In this document: piece after piece, positions 26,194 to 35,153 of the stretch
Layout: every line of letters starts with the position of its first letter
Numbering within the stretch: position 1 is the first letter of the stretch
NCBI RefSeq assembly: GCF_046098205.1
Contig: NZ_JBJURJ010000027.1
Span: 17,594 to 81,593 of the forward strand
Length of the DNA stretch: 64,000 nt
From: Paenibacillus_AR mesotrionivorans
GTDB lineage: Bacteria > Bacillota > Bacilli > Paenibacillales > NBRC-103111
Direction: 5' to 3'
Notes under the pieces: model-generated
Database searches by the model: none
Told to the model about the DNA's origin: nothing
Seen by the model: only the letters and a program-made list of their open reading frames with translations
Made by a program: the position numbers and the translations under genes

Positions 26194-27549
26194 TTGCTCT
26201 TCATGATCATGGCATTTTCGGCAATCGGTTTTTATACAATTATCTATATCAAATATATGGATGAGCTTTTTGACCGCATCCGTCCTCATTCCCTGTGGGG
26301 GTGGGCAGCCTCCTTGTTTTCTCTTCTCATCTACATCCTTATTACAATCATGGGCTTTCACCGAGTTGGATTACTTATCATGATGGCAGGCATGCTGGTC
26401 ATTACCCGTTTCTTGTACCGAATGAGCAGAATCCAGATGATATATGCCAGCAGCCTGTATGTATTTGCAGTGTTTAGCAGCAGAGGGATCATAGCCTCTA
26501 TTTTTTCTCTGGCTCAGCACAAAAGCATTGGGCAGGTACTAACCGAGAGGTATTATTATCTCATTTTATTTTTGGCCGTTATTCTATCCATTGTCATTAA
26601 TTGGACATTGCGATTCAAGCTTGCTCCCGACGACCTAAGCAAACATCTGGTAAACAACCCTTCACAATTGCTGATTGTAGCTATTTTCCTTCTTACTCAA
26701 ATCTTCTATTTGCTTCTTATTAATAATGGACGTTTTCTTACAATGCCAGGGAGCTGGTTCTCTGTTCTTTATTTGGCATCGTGCCTGATCAGCAAAGCGG
26801 GATTCGTCTTTATTATTTACCACACTCTGAAGGTGTCCATCCTGCTTCAATACGAACACCAAACCTTGCTTTTGCAGGAGCAATTAAACAGACAAATAAA
26901 CCACTACCGTGCCTATCAGGATTTCACCAAAAGCTTCCGTGTGTTCCGGCATGATTTTATCCAGATGATGAGTGGTGTCAAGTCCCTCCTTCAGGGCGGT
27001 GAACAAGAGAAAGCGGTCCGGCTTATGGACGAAATCTACGATACCATGCGGAATAATGTCCGCATTCATAACATGTATGCTAACCACATGCTGCTAGATG
27101 CGATCCTGCAGGATACGGCCAATATCTGCAAAAACAAAGAAATTGAGTTCACGGCCACCCTCCATCTTCCAGACCAGCTGCCCCTCGGTGATTTGGAGAC
27201 CATCCGGATATTCACAAACCTGTTAGCCAACAGTGTGGAAGCATGTACCAATATGGAGCCTTCAGCCCAACGTTTTCTTCGGATTAATGGGGCTAGCATC
27301 AACGGATGGATGTATGTGGAGATCGTCAACTCCTTTAACGGTCTGCTGAAGCAGGTCAAAGGCAAGCTCGCGACCACGAAGTCCAATAAGGATTTTCATG
27401 GTGTGGGGTTGTCTATTGTTGAAGAAATTGTCCAGTCCATAGGCGGTTTTATCCTTATTGATCCCAATGTAGATAAAAAGATGTTTATCGTAAAATTGCA
27501 TATACCTCTGGATATTGTTCCTAATTATCCGTGTAAGCAGAAGCATTGA
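26194..27549 (+). CDS. GHKL-type sensor histidine kinase (second system)
   Basis: The product has 451 residues. About six to seven membrane helices span the first ~220 residues. Then come the H-box VFRHDFIQMM (His about 252) and the GHKL ATPase with N-box NLLANSVEACT and G-box FHGVGLSIVEEI. The start is TTG 26194, or ATG codons shortly after. The 3' end overlaps the convergent exosporium-like gene by 29 bases. The ligand is unknown; AgrC-like architecture. Confidence 0.88.
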   Translation: MLFMIMAFSAIGFYTIIYIKYMDELFDRIRPHSLWGWAASLFSLLIYILITIMGFHRVGLLIMMAGMLVITRFLYRMSRIQMIYASSLYVFAVFSSRGIIASIFSLAQHKSIGQVLTERYYYLILFLAVILSIVINWTLRFKLAPDDLSKHLVNNPSQLLIVAIFLLTQIFYLLLINNGRFLTMPGSWFSVLYLASCLISKAGFVFIIYHTLKVSILLQYEHQTLLLQEQLNRQINHYRAYQDFTKSFRVFRHDFIQMMSGVKSLLQGGEQEKAVRLMDEIYDTMRNNVRIHNMYANHMLLDAILQDTANICKNKEIEFTATLHLPDQLPLGDLETIRIFTNLLANSVEACTNMEPSAQRFLRINGASINGWMYVEIVNSFNGLLKQVKGKLATTKSNKDFHGVGLSIVEEIVQSIGGFILIDPNVDKKMFIVKLHIPLDIVPNYPCKQKH

Positions 27550-27958
27550 GGCTTTCCGGGCCAGAGCGCAGGATGAAAGCACTGACAGTTACATAAAGTG
27601 AATAGATAAGCAAGCCGCTTACCGGAGCCGGAATGTTATACACGGAGGCAGAAAGCGGGATAAGAATATTATTGCTGCTCGTAGGAGAGCCGGTATAGCT
27701 GGTTATAGATTGATAAACAATCGGATCTGTTGAAAGCGTACCGTTCACCAGCGTTAGTGTGATTGTTACGTCGGAAGTAATGCCTAATTGCGCGCCTATT
27801 ACACCGTCAAATTGAATGCGGATTATTCCCGGGGTTGACTGTGGCACATTCAGCCCAACCTGTCCGGCTAGCACGGGGTCTCCTACAGGAAACGGATCGG
27901 GACTTAAATCAGTAGTGCTTAATCCCATTGAGGTTCTTGCATCTATAAGTCTTGTCAT
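27521..27958 (-). CDS. Exosporium/spore-surface-like beta-rich protein
   Basis: The product has 145 residues (ATG 27958 after GGAGCATAGA; frame opens at 27970). After a short N-terminal segment it becomes a beta-rich domain with many S, T and I, for example IQFDGVIGAQLG, VTITLTLVNGT and SGLLIYSLYVTVSAF. This resembles the C-terminal jelly-roll domains of BclA-type or exosporium proteins, without collagen repeats. A spore surface location is inference. Confidence 0.6.
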   Translation of the reverse strand: MTRLIDARTSMGLSTTDLSPDPFPVGDPVLAGQVGLNVPQSTPGIIRIQFDGVIGAQLGITSDVTITLTLVNGTLSTDPIVYQSITSYTGSPTSSNNILIPLSASVYNIPAPVSGLLIYSLYVTVSAFILRSGPESLNASAYTDN

Positions 27959-28067
27959 TCTATGCTCCAACTCCTCTATTTTAAGATCCTACAACATATG
28001 CTTGTGCAAAAATTGTGCTTATGCGCATATCCAATTGAGGAGGATAAAACTCACAGCCGCATAAAAG

Positions 28068-28097
28068 CAAGACCCCCCATTTTCATGAGAGGTCTTG
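28068..28097 (-). terminator. Terminator of the CPBP-like gene
   Basis: CAAGACC / GGTCTTG stem, followed on the minus strand by CTTTTATG, 17 bases after the stop. Confidence 0.78.
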
Positions 28098-28113
28098 TCT
28101 GCCGCGGTACTAA

Positions 28114-28761
28114 TTAAAGAATAAATACAAGAGCAATCATCATATAAGAGTACCGGATATTCTTTTGGAGCAATATGTATACCAGGCCATATAGAAGGGA
28201 CATAAAAACCGCATATACCCCTGTCATTGTGCCTTGAAGCAAAATATGTATAAGCCCCCAGGTAAGCGCAAGAAAGATCCCGCCATAGGGCAGGCTGCCT
28301 TTTTTAAACAGCGTTTCCCCGAACTTTTGTCCGAAAGCAATGGTCAGCAGAATCAAAGCCGCTTCAAACAAATAATAGATATTCTGAAAAATGAAAGTAA
28401 CGATACCCTTATACTCCTGAACAGGCTTAAACCCGCCCCAAGCAACCGTCGTGACGATAATGGCAATAAGGGACACAACAACCGCAAGCAGCCAGCGTTT
28501 GGAGTCCGGCACATCGTTTAACCTCATGATATCAAAAGCGTATTTCTTCTTGGAAAGCCTTATCAAAAATAGAGCCATACTCCCCCATAATAGACAAGTG
28601 AGCGTCCAGTGGATACAGTGGTGCACGAGGGTATATTCCGAGCCCTTCACTCCCACTATCATCGGCAGCAGCATGGACAATACCACCTCTAGACCAAAGC
28701 CTGCAAAAGCATATAACCCTAAAGCCAGATAATCACTTGCCCCAACTTTCGTTTCCTTCAT
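28114..28761 (-). CDS. CPBP-like integral membrane protein
   Basis: The product has 215 residues with about six to seven membrane helices. The C-terminal part GIFLALTWGLIHILLQGTMTG resembles motif 3 of CPBP/Abi intramembrane proteases, and GQKFGETLFKKG sits where the EExxxR motif normally lies but lacks the paired glutamates. It is probably a non-proteolytic or divergent relative. The start 28761 is supported by GGAGGATACCA; the frame extends to 28797. Confidence 0.62.
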   Translation of the reverse strand: MKETKVGASDYLALGLYAFAGFGLEVVLSMLLPMIVGVKGSEYTLVHHCIHWTLTCLLWGSMALFLIRLSKKKYAFDIMRLNDVPDSKRWLLAVVVSLIAIIVTTVAWGGFKPVQEYKGIVTFIFQNIYYLFEAALILLTIAFGQKFGETLFKKGSLPYGGIFLALTWGLIHILLQGTMTGVYAVFMSLLYGLVYILLQKNIRYSYMMIALVFIL

Positions 28762-28888
28762 TGGTATCCTCCAGTAAACATAGTTAATAAATAGCATTTT
28801 TCTTCCCTTGTAGAAGGTTCGACGCCAACTCTTTCTCCTCCTTTTTTTTCATATCCACTTATTTGCTTTAGCTCAATACAATATAAAA

Positions 28889-28929
28889 AGCCGCTAAACA
28901 CACAGCAGGAAACACATGTGTTAACGGCC
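28889..28929 (-). terminator. Terminator after the immunity-like pseudogene
   Basis: GCCG-TAACACA ... TGTGTTAACGGC type hairpin followed on the minus strand by TTTTTATA. It is nearly the same as the terminator at 13801-13841, suggesting a shared origin. Confidence 0.75.
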
Positions 28930-28961
28930 TTTTTATTAGCGGTGGCATTCATTCTAATCCA

Positions 28962-29301
28962 TTAGAGGGATTTGCTTTGGATCTCCTCAAACCATTCATC
29001 CGCAATATGGTTGGCTGTTTTCATGTCATCATGAGTATAAACCAGTTCATATTGATACTCGGCCCGAAGCTTGCCGCTCCCAACATCATAGATTAACTTC
29101 ATCTGTGTTGGCCAAAGCAACATTCACTTTATGACACTCTACATACCTATTATGAATGCGAAAAAAGAAGCTGCCGGAAATCACACTTTCTTCACACGAA
29201 GCAATAACATACACCTTGTCTGCCCGATTCTCCACATACTCCATACAAATGGATATCATATCTGCATGCACATCACTGCATTTATCTACAAAATCATTCA
29301 T
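28962..29301 (-). pseudogene. Decayed YezG/DUF600-like immunity gene
   Basis: The N-terminal frame gives MNDFVDKCSDVHADMISICMEYV and KVYVIASCEESVISGSFFFRI, stopping after DEVNL. A second frame then encodes MKLIYDVGSGKLRAEYQYEL and HIADEWFEEIQSKSL. Together these match the two ends of DUF600/YezG-type immunity proteins, which neutralise LXG toxins such as YeeF, but the middle ~50 residues are gone. The start has GGGGGAAAT upstream and overlaps the preceding gene by ATGA. Confidence 0.65.
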
Positions 29302-29651
29302 CCGATTTCCCCCTGTATACATAGATTTTCTATTTCTTCGATTATACCCCAATCAATGGATTCTTCCAGCTCCTGATCTATCTCCTCCAATAATTGAAAC
29401 CCCTGCTGCTCGATTCCTGCGTCAGGCCCCATGAGAGCAACATACCGTTTCTTAAACTGGATGAACCAATAATACATACTATAGTAAATACTTGATTTAT
29501 TCTCGGGAAGAGTATGTACGCTCAGCCTTAGAAATGAAAACCGTGCAAACCATTCATTCAGGACACTATCTTCAATAGTGGCATTGTATAATGCCCGCAG
29601 CTCCTCATCAGAAATGAACTGCCTGATTTCATCTTCTTTTAAAAGCTTCAT
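29298..29651 (-). CDS. Hypothetical protein, possibly part of a toxin-immunity locus
   Basis: The product has 117 residues (frame extends to GTG 29663). It is soluble and helical with an acidic C-terminus (EEIDQELEESIDWGIIEEIENL). It is unknown by family. The four-base overlap with the immunity-like remnant suggests it belonged to an immunity cluster behind an LXG toxin, but no toxin gene is left in the window; short broken frames at 29670-29880 may be its tail. Confidence 0.5.
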   Translation of the reverse strand: MKLLKEDEIRQFISDEELRALYNATIEDSVLNEWFARFSFLRLSVHTLPENKSSIYYSMYYWFIQFKKRYVALMGPDAGIEQQGFQLLEEIDQELEESIDWGIIEEIENLCIQGEIG

Positions 29652-29904
29652 TATGTTTCCCACATCTCCTTAGTGAAGCATTTGCAGGTATTGGGCCTCT
29701 ATAATGGATTCATCCGGCATCTTCATGCAAACAATGAAGAAATTTACAACTATCGCATGTCAAAAATACATAGTCTCCCTGTTTGGCTCCGTTGCTTCCA
29801 TACGAGGAGTCTTACCGCCAGAGTCATCCTCGTACTCTGTAGCAAATATGCATGAAGAGCCACCCTATTACAAAAGACTGACTCTTGTGCTGCTATTTAT
29901 GGAG

Positions 29905-29972
29905 TCTAGGGGCAGTCCACTGACGCTCCTTGCGCGTGGGCTAGCCCCTTGGCCTCATCGCTGCCAGCGATG
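29905..29972. repeat. tRNA-Ala-like attachment-site remnant (left flank of the insertion)
   Basis: TATGGAGTCTAGGGG matches the 3' end of the tRNA-Ala gene at 35.75 kb (one difference). A segment follows that resembles the 200-bp array unit (ACTGACGCTCCTTGCGCGTGGG), then CCTCATCGCTGCCAGCGATG, which is identical over 20 bases to the tRNA anticodon arm. It faces the intact tRNA across the AT-rich gene, as expected of an old left boundary. Apart from this, 29664-30234 holds no supported gene. Confidence 0.6.
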
Positions 29973-30234
29973 GGTTCTACCGCCGTGGTCGGTTTCACAG
30001 CCCCAAAATTACGGACACTTGAGTTCACTTCTGCGAACAACTACATGGAGAAACTCAGATTACGTAAATTTTTTGTGGTTTTTAGAATTGTCCAAATAAT
30101 GTTCTTGTTAAAGTAGCATATTGATAGCAGTTTTATGCCGCGCCATCTGTCACAAACTCGTTATGCTACTCAACTCAAATAAGAAATGCAAAGAAATGAA
30201 TACCCCTTTCTAGACATAGGACCGGAATCACGCA

Positions 30235-33200
30235 TCATCTTTCCATCATTTCTTTACTCAATCTTCTAATTGGCCCGATTTGCTTCTCAAACATTAAATC
30301 CCATATATCTAGACATTCTTGTGCTATTCTCTTTAATTCAGGTATTGTTGATCCACAGGTTTCATCATACAATCCAATTATTAGTTTAGCAATTTCTTCT
30401 TGTATTCCCCAAACAGACTCATACCTCTCAATATCATTCTTAATTAAATGCCAACTCATTGACAAAATTACATCCTTGTATTCAATCACTGACTTGGATT
30501 CCTTTTCCAGATAATGCACAAATGCATGGAGTGTTCTACGACTTAAATCTGATTTCATCAGCTCTATTAAAAAATCCTTGTCTCTATCTAAACTAATTAG
30601 ATTATCGTAAAACAATCTTGAAATAGGCATTTCTAGGTCTACTTTGCTTGTTTTAAATCTACGTATAATGTCCTTTGCTAATGAATTATATTCGCTCTTA
30701 TTAAAATATAACATGACCATATATAGAACCTCTTCAGCCTGCAATTTGCTCATGGTATCTACATTTGTCATTTCATCTACAAATTCATTTTTAAGAATAA
30801 ACATTTCTGATAGGGAGTGTGCTCCAGTCTTTATTAATTTTTCATCTTCAGAATCGTAAAATTGTTTAATTATGTTTAGTACGCCTTGGCGATATTGAGG
30901 ATATAATAGAAAAAACATATTTTTGCTATCATGGAACCCTGCTAACCGATAATCTTGTTCATACAGGTAAAAGATCTTTCCAGATGCCCAATCACGATTG
31001 ATGTTATAAGAAGGCCACAAAGCAAATAGTGACGCCATCCTTACTGCGGGGTTTTCATCCGATATCAATTTCTCAATTGTATTTTTAAACTGTTCAAAAA
31101 GATCGCTGTTTTTCCACAAGAAATGGCCAATTGTTCGAGCTGCTCTGCCTCTTATGCAATTTAAAGAATTACTTTGCAACATATCAAAAGTACGCATTTC
31201 TTTATCTTCATCATTAGTCACATTCGGTTTTCCAAATTCCGGATCTTTATGCTTGGTCGCAATTTCCTTGATTATATCTAATATCTCCTGCGACCATTCA
31301 ATGTCTCCCCTATCTTCAATAATCGTACAAATATAACTCGCCCTATGTGAATTGAAATCTATTGGATAGTTCAAAATCATTGCTTCCAATAGTTTTACGC
31401 TTACATTTATTAAATTTTTACTATGTGCTACTCCACTAAATAAGGAGTCAATATATATATCCAAAATCACTCCTTTATATGATAGTATCAACTTTATCAT
31501 TCTATTTGGCTCTTCAGAAACAGCATTATTAAAACTACCGGAAAATGATTCAAACGAACTCTCTATAAATCCTCCTTGAATCTCTCTCCACCCACGATTA
31601 TGTTTTTTTTCCATTTTATTATTTGTTAAAATGCCAATCCATACCCTGTCGCTAAGTTTTTTCCCAGAGACAGGAGAAGTTATCGACCCACTATGTCCGT
31701 TTGAATATTTATATATGCTTTCTATCTTGTCAAATCTTCGTCGTAACACTCGTAATAAATCCTTTGCCTGCTCACTGAGTCGGTGATGAGGAAGGACTTC
31801 TAAAATTTCTTTTTGCAGATCTCCCCAAAAACTCCAATAGACTTTATAACCATTTTTCTCGCGATTGATTTCAATTCTTCTTTGATACATTTTCTTAGCT
31901 AGCGGTGATATATACCTAATAATTCTTTTTTCCAATAAGTTGAAAACACCTTGTTCACAATGTTCGGAATGTTTAACTATAACCTGTTTAGCTAATAACA
32001 GTTCATCGCCATTGCCACTTATTTTTTCAAATAAGGTATTCTCCAAGTCTCTACATAAATATTCAATAATAAAATCGCTGAATGAGGTTGGTAATTTTAT
32101 CAATGCATCTAATACTATCTCGTTATACAGATCATTGCCCGTTCCCATATATTCTCCATATCGTTCCCAAAATGTTTCGGGATTTAAAACAATCATGGCT
32201 GCATTTGCCTTTTTTATAATTTGAATGCATGTTCTTTCGAGACCTATTTTATAAAAATATCTTCCAGACCAATCACTTATTGATGATATTTCGTCATTTG
32301 AATTCGGAATATATGGTAATAATAAATTGACAACTTCTAAACCATTTTTAATTAAAAACTCAGAATCTTCATCCAGAAACTCATCTTCATACTTATATAT
32401 AGTTTTAGAATGCTTATTAAGCTTATTTTCCAACAAAAAAGCCAATATTCGTATTGTCCGCATTTCACAATTCTTAAGCATCGCCTTGAAATCAAGATAA
32501 TTATCAGCCATTTGAGGATAACGATGATAGAATTCCATCCGCAATTCAAACATTTCATCAGTATCTTGATTAATATCATGTAAAAAACATCGTGAAAAAT
32601 TGTTATCATCTTCTTGCGATTGAAATGCATATTTTTTAATAAAAGAAATATCTTTCAGTTCATAGTTAGGAGAAATGCTATTTATTAGGTTAAAGACAAT
32701 TGCCTTCTTCTCAGGATTATCAAACCACCTGTTCAATATGCCGCGGTTCCTGAGCAATCTAATATATTGTGGTTTGGAATACATAACATTATTAATTAAG
32801 TACTTACCATATGATTCATCTTCACAATGATCGACTATGTAATTCTGGATATTCTCATCTAGAATATCCAATTGATTTAACATTTCAAAAAAGAGAAATT
32901 TTACACTGAATCTAACTTGGTCAGAAGTTAGCATTTGTAGCCCTGCATTAAGAAAATCCTGACTCTCAAATTCAATTAAATTCTGTAAAAGCATCTGAAC
33001 CTGATATCTTCTACCTGGAGTCTGCTTTTCTTTATTACCAATCACTTCTATTATGTTTTTGTTTTCATAATATTTTATAAGCATTTTTTCAGCTAGAAAG
33101 CAATCTAATATAGATTGATGGGCAAATGCAATTGTATTATTTTGTATCAATAGAAAACCACTAGAAGACAAAAAATCTAAACAAGAGGCATTGACACTCA

Positions 33201-34794
33201 ATAAGTTCCTGGGAATACTTATTCGACCCATTTTATCAAAAGATTCTATTATTTTTTCCTTTGTTACATTTATATCTCCTTCACTCAATCCAATTGCAAA
33301 ACACCTTTTTACTAATTGAATCCACCATTCAGAGACCAAATGATTTGCAGAAGAGCATTCATTATATTCTTTATTCTTGTCTAGTTGTCCCCAAATATAT
33401 ATATTGCTTGGAATCCTCAGTATGTCCTTCAGTTTTCCTGTTAAATAGTCATACCGCTTACCAATAACAACTTTCACAGTTTCGTCATTCAATTCATTAA
33501 CTTGAATCTTATTCCAATAAATTCCTATTCTTTTCTTATTATCGTTTTTAAACAAAAGTTTAATGTTATTATCATTTTCTAAATCATAAGTTCTACATAC
33601 GAAAACTAATGAAATTTTATTTTCTCTCTCCAAATTAACCCTGTCTACTTGATCTATTATTTGGGTACATACCATTAAAGCATCCCAGGAATGGGCCTGA
33701 GTCCAGCGTAATGCATCTAATTGATCCAGAATAATTACAGCTTTTTCAGTTTTTGAAACGCTATGAATACAATGAACTATTGAAGTGGGCAAGCCTAATT
33801 CTTTACCCCATTTCTCTGCAGTTCCAGTCGGAATACGCTTATCCAATTTGATTGCTAGATATGGTATAACTCTTTCACTACAATAGTTTATTATATCCTC
33901 AGTACAACCGCTTTTTCCTCTTCCAGCTTTCCCGTGTATTATTAAAGATTCTCCTGATTGTATTGCCGTTCTACATAAGGAAAATTCTTTTCTGTCAATC
34001 AGTTCGTTGTTTAGTGGAATAAACGCCGATGTATATTCTCGATTCAACTCTTCTAATCTAGGAACAATTCGCTTATCGGTAGCAAGATTTTTTAGTTTAA
34101 TTTCTTTTTCATTAAAAAATTGGTATATTACTGATGGATTGATTGCTTTTCCCAAGATATCTCCTTCAATAATCCACGCAACCAAGGTTTCATACATAGC
34201 TTCTTCATCACCAAGCAAAAGATAGCTTATTTTTGATAAAATTAATTCTTTTAATTCGCTATCTGGAAATTGATGATATGATATTTTTTTCAAAAAAGAA
34301 ATACATTTAATTAAGCCCTTCTCTTCCTCGGTATTTATATCCATTGACTTACAAAAATTTTTGAAAAAGCTTTTTAATTCTTGACTGGCATTTTGAATTT
34401 GGTGACAGTAGAAATCTTGAGGGTTGTTATTAGTATTCTTTGCTCTACTAACTAGATCTTCCAGTAGCGTGAAAGCTAAGGGAGATACTAACGAAACTGT
34501 GTTTGACTCATCCCTCTCTAATTGAAATTTCCAATTGGTAAAGATACCCTTCGCATTAGCTGTTCCGTAATCCCAGTACTCCTTACTCGCATTTCTCCCT
34601 TTACATTGTTGAGCTTCTCTGATGTCATTCTTCTTACCAATCCAAATATCGACTCCACGTTCATCATCTCCAAGTGCTTCAAAAATAATATAATCTATCT
34701 TTTCTTCAACTACTTGGAGGAGTTGATATATTATCCATCTTATTTCAAATCTATTACCACTTTTATCTGCTCTTCCTCCAATTTCGTATGGCAT
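30235..34794 (-). CDS. Avs-like STAND NTPase with N-terminal nuclease-like domain (defence candidate)
   Basis: The product has 1519 residues. Residues 1-100 look like a PD-(D/E)XK nuclease fold: Glu17 in GNRFEIRW, Asp49 in GDDERGVDIWI and the QQCK motif at 62-65. Residues ~270-560 form a P-loop STAND/NACHT-like module: Walker A GKAGRGKS (288-295), Walker B VIILDQLDAL (353-362) and arginine finger-type VCRTYDLE (399-405), then a winged-helix-like part. Residues ~560-1519 are helical repeats, including HEAT-like CIRGRAARTIGHFLW and AVRMASLFALWP. This nuclease-NTPase-repeat order is that of antiviral STAND proteins, which bind phage proteins with the repeats and then activate the nuclease. It is far more AT-rich than its neighbours and stands alone beside tRNA-Ala. 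GGGGGGAAT precedes the ATG. I cannot assign a named Avs type. Confidence 0.75.
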   Translation of the reverse strand: MPYEIGGRADKSGNRFEIRWIIYQLLQVVEEKIDYIIFEALGDDERGVDIWIGKKNDIREAQQCKGRNASKEYWDYGTANAKGIFTNWKFQLERDESNTVSLVSPLAFTLLEDLVSRAKNTNNNPQDFYCHQIQNASQELKSFFKNFCKSMDINTEEEKGLIKCISFLKKISYHQFPDSELKELILSKISYLLLGDEEAMYETLVAWIIEGDILGKAINPSVIYQFFNEKEIKLKNLATDKRIVPRLEELNREYTSAFIPLNNELIDRKEFSLCRTAIQSGESLIIHGKAGRGKSGCTEDIINYCSERVIPYLAIKLDKRIPTGTAEKWGKELGLPTSIVHCIHSVSKTEKAVIILDQLDALRWTQAHSWDALMVCTQIIDQVDRVNLERENKISLVFVCRTYDLENDNNIKLLFKNDNKKRIGIYWNKIQVNELNDETVKVVIGKRYDYLTGKLKDILRIPSNIYIWGQLDKNKEYNECSSANHLVSEWWIQLVKRCFAIGLSEGDINVTKEKIIESFDKMGRISIPRNLLSVNASCLDFLSSSGFLLIQNNTIAFAHQSILDCFLAEKMLIKYYENKNIIEVIGNKEKQTPGRRYQVQMLLQNLIEFESQDFLNAGLQMLTSDQVRFSVKFLFFEMLNQLDILDENIQNYIVDHCEDESYGKYLINNVMYSKPQYIRLLRNRGILNRWFDNPEKKAIVFNLINSISPNYELKDISFIKKYAFQSQEDDNNFSRCFLHDINQDTDEMFELRMEFYHRYPQMADNYLDFKAMLKNCEMRTIRILAFLLENKLNKHSKTIYKYEDEFLDEDSEFLIKNGLEVVNLLLPYIPNSNDEISSISDWSGRYFYKIGLERTCIQIIKKANAAMIVLNPETFWERYGEYMGTGNDLYNEIVLDALIKLPTSFSDFIIEYLCRDLENTLFEKISGNGDELLLAKQVIVKHSEHCEQGVFNLLEKRIIRYISPLAKKMYQRRIEINREKNGYKVYWSFWGDLQKEILEVLPHHRLSEQAKDLLRVLRRRFDKIESIYKYSNGHSGSITSPVSGKKLSDRVWIGILTNNKMEKKHNRGWREIQGGFIESSFESFSGSFNNAVSEEPNRMIKLILSYKGVILDIYIDSLFSGVAHSKNLINVSVKLLEAMILNYPIDFNSHRASYICTIIEDRGDIEWSQEILDIIKEIATKHKDPEFGKPNVTNDEDKEMRTFDMLQSNSLNCIRGRAARTIGHFLWKNSDLFEQFKNTIEKLISDENPAVRMASLFALWPSYNINRDWASGKIFYLYEQDYRLAGFHDSKNMFFLLYPQYRQGVLNIIKQFYDSEDEKLIKTGAHSLSEMFILKNEFVDEMTNVDTMSKLQAEEVLYMVMLYFNKSEYNSLAKDIIRRFKTSKVDLEMPISRLFYDNLISLDRDKDFLIELMKSDLSRRTLHAFVHYLEKESKSVIEYKDVILSMSWHLIKNDIERYESVWGIQEEIAKLIIGLYDETCGSTIPELKRIAQECLDIWDLMFEKQIGPIRRLSKEMMER

Positions 34795-35153
34795 ACTATT
34801 CCCCCCAAAAAATAATTTACAACAGTATTTTGTTTTAAATTAAAGTTATTCCGTGTCAGAATATTTGTTTGAAGTAAAATACTAAACACTACTATTATAC
34901 TGTATTCTGGAACCGATGGATGTAATAAACAAGAATATCTGGATCATCGGGGTAGTCTTCATATTGGACTTATGCTCCAAAGTCATTGCAGTTTTCTCTT
35001 CCAACAATAGTTAAAGCATTAAAACAAAAGGAAAACATGTTGGATACAAGTGGTAGGTTCAAAGCATTTCGCATCTCGCCTTTTCAAGACCCACTTCATT
35101 AGCTGCAACTCAAAATAAAAGAGCGCTGCCATTTTAGGGTTAACGCTCTTTTA

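Noticed and set aside
29670..29880. Tail of an LXG toxin
   Set aside because: Broken minus-strand frames are seen, but no recognisable toxin motif supports the call.
34795..35110. Possible gene fragment upstream of the STAND gene
   Set aside because: Short minus-strand frames such as YEDYPDDPDILVYYIHR look gene-like but are too short and broken to name.
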